Source: Ignavibacteriales bacterium
GTDB taxonomy: Bacteria > Bacteroidota > Ignavibacteria > Ignavibacteriales > Ignavibacteriaceae
Direction: 5' to 3'
DNA: 64,000 nt
Assembly: GCA_003538625.1 (NCBI GenBank)
Contig: DPRR01000029.1
Coordinates: 1 to 64,000 of the forward strand
Under the pieces are notes generated by a model. It had not been told where the DNA came from and searched no databases. It worked only from the letters and a program-made list of their open reading frames with translations. The stretch's first letter is position 1, and each line of letters begins with the position of its first letter. Positions 1-7,320 of this stretch are shown here, piece by piece. The translations under genes and the position numbers were made by a program.

Positions 1-11
1 ATAAAATAAAT

Positions 12-43
12 ATATCCACAAGTTATTAACAGAGTTATCAACA
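12..43 (+). promoter_or_regulatory. Three DnaA-box-like 9-mers in a row
   Basis: Three same-orientation 9-mers, ATATCCACA (12-20), TTATTAACA (23-31) and TTATCAACA (35-43), each differ from the DnaA box TTATCCACA at one or two positions and start 11 to 12 bases apart. This could be a replication origin patch of the element, or chance in AT-rich DNA. Confidence 0.3.
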
Positions 44-93
44 TTCGAATTTAGAATATACAATGTAGAATTTAGAATGAAGGACAAATAGAA

Positions 94-291
94 TTGAAAG
101 AAAAAGTTTGTGAATACTGCAATAAGAAGCCGGGTGCTAAACCTGGAAACAAATTTCTATGGAACGGATTACTTGATAAGGATACAAATCAATTAGTCTG
201 TTTTAAATGCAGAGAAAAACACTATAAGAAAAAATCTAAAACTAAATTCAAGTATTTGTACACTGAATTTCCTGTAATGCTGAATGAATAA
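94..291 (+). CDS. Small zinc-finger-like protein upstream of terminase
   Basis: A 65-residue basic protein with two CxxC pairs (Cys6/Cys9 and Cys36/Cys39) separated by 26 residues, which is a plausible single zinc-binding knuckle. The C-terminal half is rich in Lys. The start is TTG at 94, with a weak purine-rich stretch (AAGGAC) about ten bases upstream; no in-frame ATG exists before it. It ends five bases before the terminase start, so the two are probably co-transcribed. Small zinc-finger proteins often sit beside phage packaging genes, some being HNH-like or terminase accessory proteins, but no HNH motif is visible here and I do not assign a function. Confidence 0.6.
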   Translation: MKEKVCEYCNKKPGAKPGNKFLWNGLLDKDTNQLVCFKCREKHYKKKSKTKFKYLYTEFPVMLNE

Positions 292-296
292 AGAAA

Positions 297-1592
297 GTGA
301 GTTCTGATAATAAAAAGTTTTCAATTGACTTACACGAAATTCAAAAAGAAATATTTTTTGGGGAAGCGGCTAGATTTAAGATTATTGCGAAAGGCAGGAG
401 ATTCGGATTAACAAGAGGTCTGGCAATGTTTGTTGTATTCAGGATGCTTAATCGAAGCGGGATAAATGTTTTGTGGGTCGATACTATTTACTCAAATATA
501 GAACGGTACTTCGACCGTTATTTCAGACCGGAGTTAAAGAAATTAGACAAAAGGATTTGGAGCTACAATAAAAATAAAAGTGAGTTAAAAATAATTACTG
601 AATTTGGCAATAGTGTTCTGGATATGCGTTCTGCGGACAGACCTGAAAACTTAGAAGGCTTTGGATATCATTTGATCATTGTAAATGAAGCAGGTATTGT
701 GTTAAAGAACAGAAATCTCTGGCAGGAATCAATCCTGCCTATGACGCTGGACTATAAAGCAGAAGTGGTAATCGGTGGAACACCTAAGGGTAAGCGCACA
801 AAGAAAAATGAGAAACATTTGTTTTATGAACTGTTTGAAAAAGGATTGACCGACGCTGCCGGCAGATATAAATCATATAACTTCAGTTCATACGATAATC
901 CGCTGTTAGACAAAGAAGAGATTGACGAGCTGGTAAAAGAAACTCCTGCATACCTGCGCAGCCAGGAAATTTACGGTTTATTTATTGACAAGGGCGGAAG
1001 CGGAATTATAAAAGGAAGCTGGTGGAAATTCATCCGGGAGGATGAAGTTTATAAGGAACGATGGATTAAGAAGATTCAAATATGGGATACGGCATTCAAA
1101 GAAAAACAGGAAAATGATTTTAGTGTATGCGAGACCTGGCTGATAACACCGAACAAATATATTCTGTTGAATGTATTCCGTGACAGGATTGAGTTCCCTG
1201 ACTTAAAAAAAGCCGCTGTTGATCAGTACAATCTTTACAATCCTAATGAAGTCTGGATTGAAGACAAAGCAAGCGGAATTTCTCTGATTCAGGAATTAAA
1301 GAGAGGAACCAGGATACCGATTAAAGGAATTTCAGCCGATAAGGAAAAACTGGAATACATAAATGCAGTTACTCCATTGATTGAGCAGGGGAGAGTTTAT
1401 TTAGTCGAGGGCAAAGAGTGGTTAAAAGAATTTATGGATGAATGCGAAGACTACCCGAATGTAGAGTTTGATGATCAGATTGATATAATGGCAAAGTTTT
1501 TAAATGAAGCTAAAGAAAAAATAACTGAGGGAATTCCACAGTTAAAAACATTAAGAAGAAAAAACATTCCCCGATATAAAGGTTTTAGATAA
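297..1592 (+). CDS. Phage terminase large subunit
   Basis: A 431-residue DNA-packaging motor: ATPase plus nuclease that cuts concatemeric DNA and pumps it into the prohead. The N-terminal P-loop is of the displaced-lysine type, K32-G-R-R-F-G-L-T, as in Mu gp28-like terminases. Walker B is the hydrophobic run ending VNEA near residue 130. The C-terminal RNase H-like nuclease shows QIWDTAF near residue 263, VWIEDKASG near 320 and EFDDQIDIMAKF near 395, matching the three acidic clusters of this fold. Length is normal. The start is GTG at 297, five bases after the upstream gene. The stop overlaps the portal gene start by one base (1592), indicating an operon. No small terminase subunit is seen. 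Confidence 0.88.
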   Translation: MSSDNKKFSIDLHEIQKEIFFGEAARFKIIAKGRRFGLTRGLAMFVVFRMLNRSGINVLWVDTIYSNIERYFDRYFRPELKKLDKRIWSYNKNKSELKIITEFGNSVLDMRSADRPENLEGFGYHLIIVNEAGIVLKNRNLWQESILPMTLDYKAEVVIGGTPKGKRTKKNEKHLFYELFEKGLTDAAGRYKSYNFSSYDNPLLDKEEIDELVKETPAYLRSQEIYGLFIDKGGSGIIKGSWWKFIREDEVYKERWIKKIQIWDTAFKEKQENDFSVCETWLITPNKYILLNVFRDRIEFPDLKKAAVDQYNLYNPNEVWIEDKASGISLIQELKRGTRIPIKGISADKEKLEYINAVTPLIEQGRVYLVEGKEWLKEFMDECEDYPNVEFDDQIDIMAKFLNEAKEKITEGIPQLKTLRRKNIPRYKGFR

Positions 1593-2794
1593 TGAAAAGC
1601 AAAAAAACTAAACTTAAAATATTCAATGAATTTGCGACCAGAGAAAAGATAGAGCAGATAAAAAGTTTTATGGATGTTCTGCCTGATCCCGATGAGATTC
1701 TGGCAGAAAACAATTATGACTTTAATATCTACAGAAACTTATTAACTGATCCCCAGTTAAGCGCGGCTGTGCAGCAGAGAAAAATGCAGGTGCAGCAGAT
1801 GGATTATGAAATCGACCACGATCCGAACTATGAAAGGCGCGAAGAAGCTAAAGAATTTTTTAAGCTGCTGCCGGTTAAAAGAATGATCAATGAGATGCTT
1901 GACAGTGTGCTTTATGGTTATTCGGTGCTCGAAATATACTGGGAACTGCAGAACGGAAAAATAATTCCCGTTGATGTAAAGAGTAAACCTCAGGAATGGT
2001 TTATCTACAACAATAGTAATGAATTGCTGCTGAGAAAAAATGTAAACGGTATTTATTTATTTGAAGAAGGCGATGCTCTTCCTCCATTCAAATTTATAAT
2101 AAGCAGAAACCAGCCGACTTATAAAAATCCCTACGGGACTAAGATACTTGCAAATTGTTACTGGCCTGTGACATTTAAAAGAAGTACAATTGAATACTGG
2201 CAGACAATGGTTGAAAAATACGGAATGCCTTTTCTGATCGGCTATTATCCTTCTGCTGCGACAGAAGCAGAAAAACAGGAACTGTTGGAATCATTAAATG
2301 ATATGGTTGAGAACAACACGACTGTAATAGATGAGGCTTTTGTTGACAAACTAAAAATATTTGAATCTCCAAAATTTGATATCGGACAGATCTATGAATT
2401 CCTGGTAAAGCACCACAATCAGGAAATTTCAAAAGCAGTTTTAAGCGTTACGCTTACAATAGATGCCGGGCAATCCGGCAGCTACAAGCTTGGTGAAGTT
2501 CATCAGACAATGCTTGAATACATCGGGCTTACAGATAAAAAAATAGTTGAAGATGGAATGAATCAGCTATTAAAGTACTGGCACTTTCTGAATTATGCAG
2601 ACTGGACGGGTCCGACATTCCAATTAAAAAAGAAAGAAGCAATCATTGTTGAGACTGCTGAAAGAGATGAGCGCTTAAACAAAATGGGAATCCAGTTCAC
2701 AAAAAAATATTATCAGAAAAGATATAATCTGGAAGAAGATGATTTTGATATAATAACGAGAGACGAGACAAAGAAAAGAGAAGTGGATAAATGA
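1592..2794 (+). CDS. Phage portal protein, DUF935 / Mu gp29-like
   Basis: A 400-residue protein directly after the terminase, with the family traits of DUF935 portal proteins: an N-terminal segment with the LLTDPQLSAAVQQRK motif near residues 48-62, a central segment around EYWQTMVEKYGMPFLIGYY, and a segment HNQEISKAVLSVTLT near residue 275. Portals form the dodecameric ring through which terminase threads DNA. The gene overlaps the terminase stop and the following gene (ATGA overlap at 2791-2794). In Mu-like phages head-morphogenesis genes would follow; here a lysis block follows instead. Confidence 0.85.
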   Translation: MKSKKTKLKIFNEFATREKIEQIKSFMDVLPDPDEILAENNYDFNIYRNLLTDPQLSAAVQQRKMQVQQMDYEIDHDPNYERREEAKEFFKLLPVKRMINEMLDSVLYGYSVLEIYWELQNGKIIPVDVKSKPQEWFIYNNSNELLLRKNVNGIYLFEEGDALPPFKFIISRNQPTYKNPYGTKILANCYWPVTFKRSTIEYWQTMVEKYGMPFLIGYYPSAATEAEKQELLESLNDMVENNTTVIDEAFVDKLKIFESPKFDIGQIYEFLVKHHNQEISKAVLSVTLTIDAGQSGSYKLGEVHQTMLEYIGLTDKKIVEDGMNQLLKYWHFLNYADWTGPTFQLKKKEAIIVETAERDERLNKMGIQFTKKYYQKRYNLEEDDFDIITRDETKKREVDK

Positions 2795-3033
2795 CAACTG
2801 AAACATTTCAAATGCTTATAGGGATTGCACAATTATTAATTACACCGATAGGATTGTTATTGGTGGGTATGATAATGAGGCTTTACAGAAAAATAAAATT
2901 GATTGATTATAAACAGGAGGCTCTTGTGCATGCTTTTCAGCACGAAACAGGAAACGGATTTAGTGAGCAGTATTATAAAAAACTTGAAGAGTTGATAAAG
3001 CAGGATGTGTTTGTGAATACGGGGAAAAAGTGA
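2791..3033 (+). CDS. Small single-pass membrane protein, phage
   Basis: An 80-residue protein with one strong membrane segment near residues 7-30 followed by a basic stretch (RLYRKIK) and a soluble, mixed-charge tail. It starts at the ATGA overlap with the portal stop. Position and topology fit a phage holin or holin-like accessory, but a 57-residue membrane protein just downstream competes for that role. I see no family-specific motif. Confidence 0.6.
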   Translation: MTTETFQMLIGIAQLLITPIGLLLVGMIMRLYRKIKLIDYKQEALVHAFQHETGNGFSEQYYKKLEELIKQDVFVNTGKK

Positions 3034-3124
3034 ATGCGCAAAGCGCATAGGGCGTAGAGCATAGAGTAAGGCAAAAAGAAATTTAAGTGATCGCTGGAAG
3101 CGGAACTTAATTATAGGAGTAGTT

Positions 3125-3298
3125 ATGAAAAACTACGATTTGATCACAACGGTAATAGGTGTTGTTGTTGCCATTGGTTCTGCGGTAATGCAGTATGTTG
3201 ATTCTTTAAATGGGAGTCCCTGGAACTGGGGAACTCTCTTTCTCGGGGTTGGCGTGGCTGTGATTGGTTACTTCTCCCACAAAAAAACTAAAGCCTAA
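3125..3298 (+). CDS. 57-aa holin-like membrane protein
   Basis: A short gene with an AGGAG ribosome binding site at 3115-3119. The product starts MKNYDLITTVIGVVVAIGSA, has two hydrophobic segments (about residues 6-22 and 36-50) separated by a short polar loop, and ends in a Lys-rich tail (HKKTKA). That is the size, topology and charge pattern of small class II holins, which open the inner membrane at the end of infection. Its stop overlaps the start of the lipoprotein gene (TAATG at 3296-3300), and endolysin follows, so it belongs to a lysis cassette. Function is inferred from topology and position only. Confidence 0.6.
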   Translation: MKNYDLITTVIGVVVAIGSAVMQYVDSLNGSPWNWGTLFLGVGVAVIGYFSHKKTKA

Positions 3299-3756
3299 TG
3301 AAATGGCTTTCTATAATAATCTGCTGCATCCTGTTTTTTTCGGGATGCTGTGGATCTGAAGTTGTACTGAGGAAAGTGGAAGTAAAAACTCCAGGTATGA
3401 TCGATACTCTGGAAGCACAAGAGTTTAGGTTTCCCGAAGGGACGGGCAGGGATTTTGACTCAGATAGTTCGATTGAAGTGATAGGGTATAGAGGTATAAG
3501 TTTTAAAAAAGGGAGCACGAAGGATACCGCTGCGATTGCTGAGTTTATTCCTGCTCTTAAGAAGTTCGTCTTAAAGATTCCGGAAAGAGTTGATACTGTT
3601 TTTATTCAGGATACTATTCGTGTTAAACCTACCGATTTAATTCTTCGCGGAAACGATAATTCAGAAAGATTAATCTGGATTATATCATTTACACTAACTT
3701 CAATATTTATAATGATTTATAGGAGATACTTAAATGTTAGAAAATCTAAAAAATAA
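3298..3756 (+). CDS. Lipoprotein with C-terminal membrane anchor; candidate unimolecular spanin
   Basis: A 152-residue protein with a lipoprotein signal peptide (lipobox FFSGC, lipidated Cys near 17), a periplasmic middle with possible helical and beta regions, and a second membrane segment near residues 125-141 followed by a basic tail (RRYLNVRKSKK). An outer-membrane lipid anchor plus an inner-membrane anchor in one chain is the layout of u-spanins such as phage T1 gp11, which fuse the two membranes in lysis. It lies between a holin-like gene and the endolysin gene, overlapping both. Sequence recognition is absent; the assignment rests on topology and position. Confidence 0.6.
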   Translation: MKWLSIIICCILFFSGCCGSEVVLRKVEVKTPGMIDTLEAQEFRFPEGTGRDFDSDSSIEVIGYRGISFKKGSTKDTAAIAEFIPALKKFVLKIPERVDTVFIQDTIRVKPTDLILRGNDNSERLIWIISFTLTSIFIMIYRRYLNVRKSKK

Positions 3757-4168
3757 ACTGGATTACTATAAAATAACTAATTTTACTATCGATGAAATTA
3801 CGATGGGGCGGATTATACCTGAACAATTATTATGGAATATTCTGCCAACTATACGCGTGCTCCAAGAATTAAGGAGCAAATATGATAAACCAATTTTCAT
3901 TGAATCATCTTATCGATCACCATCATACAATAAGTTAGTTAAGGGAAAGAAAAAATCTTTACATCTGGATTTTAATGCTTTTGATTTTACTGTCAAGGAC
4001 AAAGAAGATTTAACAAGTTTATTCCTACAGCTTGATATTTGGGATAAAGAATATCATTTCCAGTTTTTACCTAAGGCTGGAAGTATGGGAATTGGGTTTT
4101 ATGAAAATAGGTTTATTCATTTGGATACGAGGGCAACTTTGAAGAGGATTAGTCCGGCGAGGTGGTGA
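3734..4168 (+). CDS. M15-family peptidase, phage endolysin
   Basis: A 144-residue single-domain D-Ala-D-Ala carboxypeptidase/endopeptidase-like enzyme. The zinc site is visible as SLHLDFNAFDF (about residues 75-85, pattern SxHxxxxAxD) and FIHLDTR (about 126-132, HxD), with SSYRSPSYN upstream, as in peptidase_M15_3 proteins. It has no signal peptide, as expected for a holin-dependent lysin. The start overlaps the upstream spanin-like gene by 23 bases and has AGGAG at 3720-3724. It would cleave peptide crosslinks or stems in peptidoglycan at host lysis. A terminator hairpin follows at 4211. Confidence 0.8.
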   Translation: MLENLKNKLDYYKITNFTIDEITMGRIIPEQLLWNILPTIRVLQELRSKYDKPIFIESSYRSPSYNKLVKGKKKSLHLDFNAFDFTVKDKEDLTSLFLQLDIWDKEYHFQFLPKAGSMGIGFYENRFIHLDTRATLKRISPARW

Positions 4169-4199
4169 AAAATTTCATTTGAATACTAGAAACGAAATC

Positions 4200-4272
4200 G
4201 TGAAATGATAAAAGGCGATTCGAAAGAATCGCCTTTTTTTATCTATAAAACATTTCAAATACTGCACTCCAA
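4200..4272 (+). repeat. Terminator-containing repeat, copy 1
   Basis: About 73 bases running from GTGAAATGATAAAAGGCGAT through the terminator and ATCTATAAAA to ACTGCACNCCA recur at 10720-10793 with few changes. Shorter relatives, keeping only the hairpin core, occur at 12517 and 14265. Confidence 0.8.
4211..4240 (+). terminator. Rho-independent terminator after endolysin
   Basis: Hairpin AGGCGATTC-GAAA-GAATCGCCT followed by seven T. It lies in a 73-base segment that recurs at 10720-10793. Confidence 0.85.
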
Positions 4273-4518
4273 ATAATCGCAATTCCCAAAAATATTAATA
4301 GTTTTTGCCACCATTTAACCACTACTGTATAAATTATTACTGCCGGACTTTCAATTTTCAAAAACGAAGTAGAGGGGATTAATAAAAAAGTAGTGCGTTA
4401 ACGCATCGATAATAATGTGTTTACACTCATTCATATGCTTCGTCTTGTTGATATTTTTATGACAAGAATTTGCTTGTTTATTAATAAATAATTTATCAAT
4501 TAAAACCAGGAGAGTGCT

Positions 4519-5262
4519 ATGAAAAAACTATTTATACTCGGATCTTTTCTTACAATATTTCTTTTTCTTTCCGGCTGCCAGTCGGAAGCGCCAATATCCC
4601 CTAATGACCAGGATGTTACACTCGAAAGAGTAAAACCCCTTTCCTTCACGGGAGAAAATCTATTGAGTGGTACAGGTCTTGTTAATGTTAAGCTTGATTG
4701 GCCCGAAGTTAGAAATATAGCCGGTTATAAAATTATTTACACAAATCTTTTATCTGGCGTACAGGTAACTATTCCTATTGATCCATCTGTATTATCATAT
4801 ACTGCTAACTATGTAATGCTTCAGCAGGAGGGGGCTTCTTGCGATATAACTGTTCAGGCATACAAAATGAGAAAAGATGTTGAAATTTTGGTTGCTTCGG
4901 GTACACAAACCTTTACATATACTGGTATCACTCTGGGTAACATTACTTTCACTGGGAATATTTTGGATAATTCTCCAGGTGCTCCTTCAATATATATTGA
5001 TAATATTTTGCCTTGGGAACCCTATACTATGCGTCCTTATTCGTATATATTATTTCCGTCATGGTCAAGTCAAATCATTAGTGATCCAATTAATATGTTT
5101 TATTATGATGATATAAATATTTATTTGACATCACCTGGTCGCTCTTTCACAACAAGTGATTATGTTGTTGTTACTTTCTATAGGTGGGGAGATGATGGAA
5201 CTGGTACCGTAACCGTAACAGATATCGGAAACAAAAAAATCTTCTACCAGCCGCCTTTATAA
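4519..5262 (+). CDS. Lipoprotein with a fibronectin-III-like segment
   Basis: A 247-residue exported lipoprotein: signal peptide with lipobox FLSGC (Cys20), then a Ser/Pro-rich spacer and an FnIII-like stretch around residues 50-125 (VNVKLDWPEVRNIAGYKIIY is typical of the second and third strands). The C-terminal half is beta-rich with no motif I recognise. A CAGGAG ribosome binding site precedes the ATG. It sits between the lysis block and a T9SS-secreted protein and looks like host-type cargo rather than a phage virion gene. Function unknown; surface binding or envelope anchoring is possible. Confidence 0.7.
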   Translation: MKKLFILGSFLTIFLFLSGCQSEAPISPNDQDVTLERVKPLSFTGENLLSGTGLVNVKLDWPEVRNIAGYKIIYTNLLSGVQVTIPIDPSVLSYTANYVMLQQEGASCDITVQAYKMRKDVEILVASGTQTFTYTGITLGNITFTGNILDNSPGAPSIYIDNILPWEPYTMRPYSYILFPSWSSQIISDPINMFYYDDINIYLTSPGRSFTTSDYVVVTFYRWGDDGTGTVTVTDIGNKKIFYQPPL

Positions 5263-5376
5263 TAACATATAATCTTTTAGCCCGGATAAAAAAGTCCAGG
5301 CTTATAATGATGACGATAATTGCTTGGTTTCAGGATTTAGCTATTAATTAATTATTTATTTATTCGGAGAATTATT

Positions 5377-7089
5377 ATGAAACAGAACAAACATTTTACC
5401 ACTATTTTCTTTGCGCTGATATTGAGCATAGTATTCTATACCAGCAGTACTGCACAAGTAATTACTTGTAACATCCAGGCATGTATTGATTACTACGGTT
5501 CTCAGGGCTACACAAGTGTCACTTCCATTAACATTAATTCCGGCAATTTAAACCTTACTCCACTTAGCAGCATTACATCCGTAACTGGAGACCTTATTAT
5601 TCATAGTACTACTGGAATGACAAGCCTTAACGGACTGAACAACATTACATCCGTTGGCGGAAACATCGAGATTTGGGGCAATGATGCACTGACAAACCTT
5701 GCAGGCCTCGAAAATCTTACATCAGTTGGAGGGTATATTTATATTGCTTACAATACTGAGCTTACAAGCTTTGAGGGACTTGGAAGCCTTACTTCATTTG
5801 ATAGGCTTATTATTCAGGAAAATCCGGCTTTGACAAACCTATCAGGACTTGAAAACCTTACATCAGTTAGCGGAAGTATTGAGATTTCAGGCAACGCTGC
5901 GATTACAAATCTGATTGGACTGGAAAACGTTACTTCTGTTGGCGGTAATCTTTATATTGCAATGAATGATGCGCTGACAGACCTTGAGGGACTGGGAAGT
6001 CTTACAACCATTGGTGGTGATCTTTCTATCAACAACAATCATATACAGACGGATCTTTATGGATTGGAAAGCCTTACAACCGTTAATGGAAAGTTTGATA
6101 TTCAGAACAATGAAAGTATGACAAATGTTGACGGACTGGAAAGCCTTACTACTGTCGGGGGAAACTTTCAGCTTTGGTATAGTAATTCTCTGACAAACCT
6201 TGATGGACTGGGAAGCCTTACATCGGTAAGTGGAGAGATGTATATTTCAAACAATCCGCAGTTAGTTAATTTTTGCGGACTGTATCCCTTATTCACCACA
6301 GGGGCATACAATTATGTAAATATATATAGTAATGGTATTCTATTTCCTGGTCCGTCCAGTGCAGTTGAACAAATAATAGCATTAGGACCCTGTGTCCCAG
6401 ATGTTACAGTTGTTTCTTTAGACATTTTCCCGACGACTTGTCCAAATCAGTTAAATGTAAAGGCAAAGGGAGTTATTTCAGTTGCAATATTGGGAACAGA
6501 TGACTTTGATGTTCAGAATATTGATCCCGCAACTTTGCTGCTTGAGGGTCTGAGTCCTTTCCGTTGGGAAAATGAGGATGTAACAACTCCAATTAGTAAT
6601 GGTGAGCAATGTGATTGTACTATTGATGGACCCGATGGTTTTGATGACTTAACCTTAAAATTTGATGCTAAATCATTAATAGGTGCTCTCGGAGAAGTTA
6701 ATAATGGTGATGAATTAGTATTAACGATAACAGGTAATTTAGTAGACGGTACAGCTATCGAGGGAAGTGACTGTGTTATCATTGCAGGTAAAAAACTTAA
6801 TAAAGACGTAACAGAAAATGTGCCTGAAGAATATGCCCTGTTCGAGAACTATCCTAATCCATTTAATCCGAGCACAACTATTAATTATCAATTAGCTGAT
6901 CAAGGTTATGTTAGCCTGATTGTTTATGATCTACTTGGCAGGGAAGTAGCCACTTTGGTTAATGAGGTGAAACAAAGCGGTTATTATCAAGTAGAATTTA
7001 ATGCGGCTGATTTACCAAGCGGTGTATATATGTATAGGATAGAGGCGGGTTCTTATGTTCAGACAAAAAAGATGATGCTCCTTAAGTAG
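5377..7089 (+). CDS. T9SS-secreted protein with LRR-like receptor-L repeats
   Basis: A 570-residue secreted protein. Residues 1-26 are a signal peptide. From about residue 60 to 300 it has roughly nine tandem repeats of about 24 residues with the pattern LTNLxGLExLTSVGGxIxI, the receptor L-domain type of leucine-rich solenoid. A 130-residue beta domain (about 345-470, VSLDIFPTTCPNQLNVK) follows. The last 80 residues are a type A T9SS sorting domain: YPNPFNPSTTINY, VYDLLGREVATL, NAADLPSGVYMYRI and KKMMLLK at the end. The protein should be exported by Sec, translocated by the type IX system and left at the cell surface. An adhesin or recognition role is an inference. A strong terminator follows. 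Confidence 0.88.
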   Translation: MKQNKHFTTIFFALILSIVFYTSSTAQVITCNIQACIDYYGSQGYTSVTSININSGNLNLTPLSSITSVTGDLIIHSTTGMTSLNGLNNITSVGGNIEIWGNDALTNLAGLENLTSVGGYIYIAYNTELTSFEGLGSLTSFDRLIIQENPALTNLSGLENLTSVSGSIEISGNAAITNLIGLENVTSVGGNLYIAMNDALTDLEGLGSLTTIGGDLSINNNHIQTDLYGLESLTTVNGKFDIQNNESMTNVDGLESLTTVGGNFQLWYSNSLTNLDGLGSLTSVSGEMYISNNPQLVNFCGLYPLFTTGAYNYVNIYSNGILFPGPSSAVEQIIALGPCVPDVTVVSLDIFPTTCPNQLNVKAKGVISVAILGTDDFDVQNIDPATLLLEGLSPFRWENEDVTTPISNGEQCDCTIDGPDGFDDLTLKFDAKSLIGALGEVNNGDELVLTITGNLVDGTAIEGSDCVIIAGKKLNKDVTENVPEEYALFENYPNPFNPSTTINYQLADQGYVSLIVYDLLGREVATLVNEVKQSGYYQVEFNAADLPSGVYMYRIEAGSYVQTKKMMLLK

Positions 7090-7109
7090 ATAATTTATAA
7101 TGTAACTTT

Positions 7110-7135
7110 AAGGGCTCTTACGAGCCCTTTTATTT
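7110..7135 (+). terminator. Rho-independent terminator after the T9SS protein
   Basis: Perfect 8-bp stem AAGGGCTC/GAGCCCTT with a TTAC loop, followed by a T-rich run (TTTTATTT). Confidence 0.85.
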
Positions 7136-7320
7136 GCACAATTGAATCATCCTCAAATCAATTAGACTTTTCCCTTTTACCTTAAAATCGGTTCATTAGA
7201 ATCTTTGATCTATATTCTCAGATAAAATTTTTTTTTTATTTGTAAGTACATTTTATAAATTGTTAAATTAACAGTGCAATTATACAGACACATATTATAA
7301 AGGTCTTTCGTCTGGTAAAT

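Larger units (their letters stand above)
4169..4518. other. Intergenic region after the lysis block
   Basis: 350 bases without a gene. It contains the rho-independent terminator at 4211-4240, the first copy of a 73-base repeat (4200-4272), and a perfect 12-bp palindrome TGCGTTAACGCA at 4394-4405 about 115 bases before the next start. The last 30 bases carry the ribosome binding site CAGGAG for the lipoprotein gene. Confidence 0.7.

Noticed and set aside
300..420. Terminase P-loop seems to lack the GKT lysine
   Set aside because: The pattern K-x-R-R-x-G-x-T with a displaced lysine is normal in Mu gp28-like terminases, so this is not evidence of decay.
5275..5305. Terminator after the cargo lipoprotein
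   Set aside because: The AGCCCGGA/TCCAGGCT hairpin has a mismatch and no T-run, so it is too weak to call.
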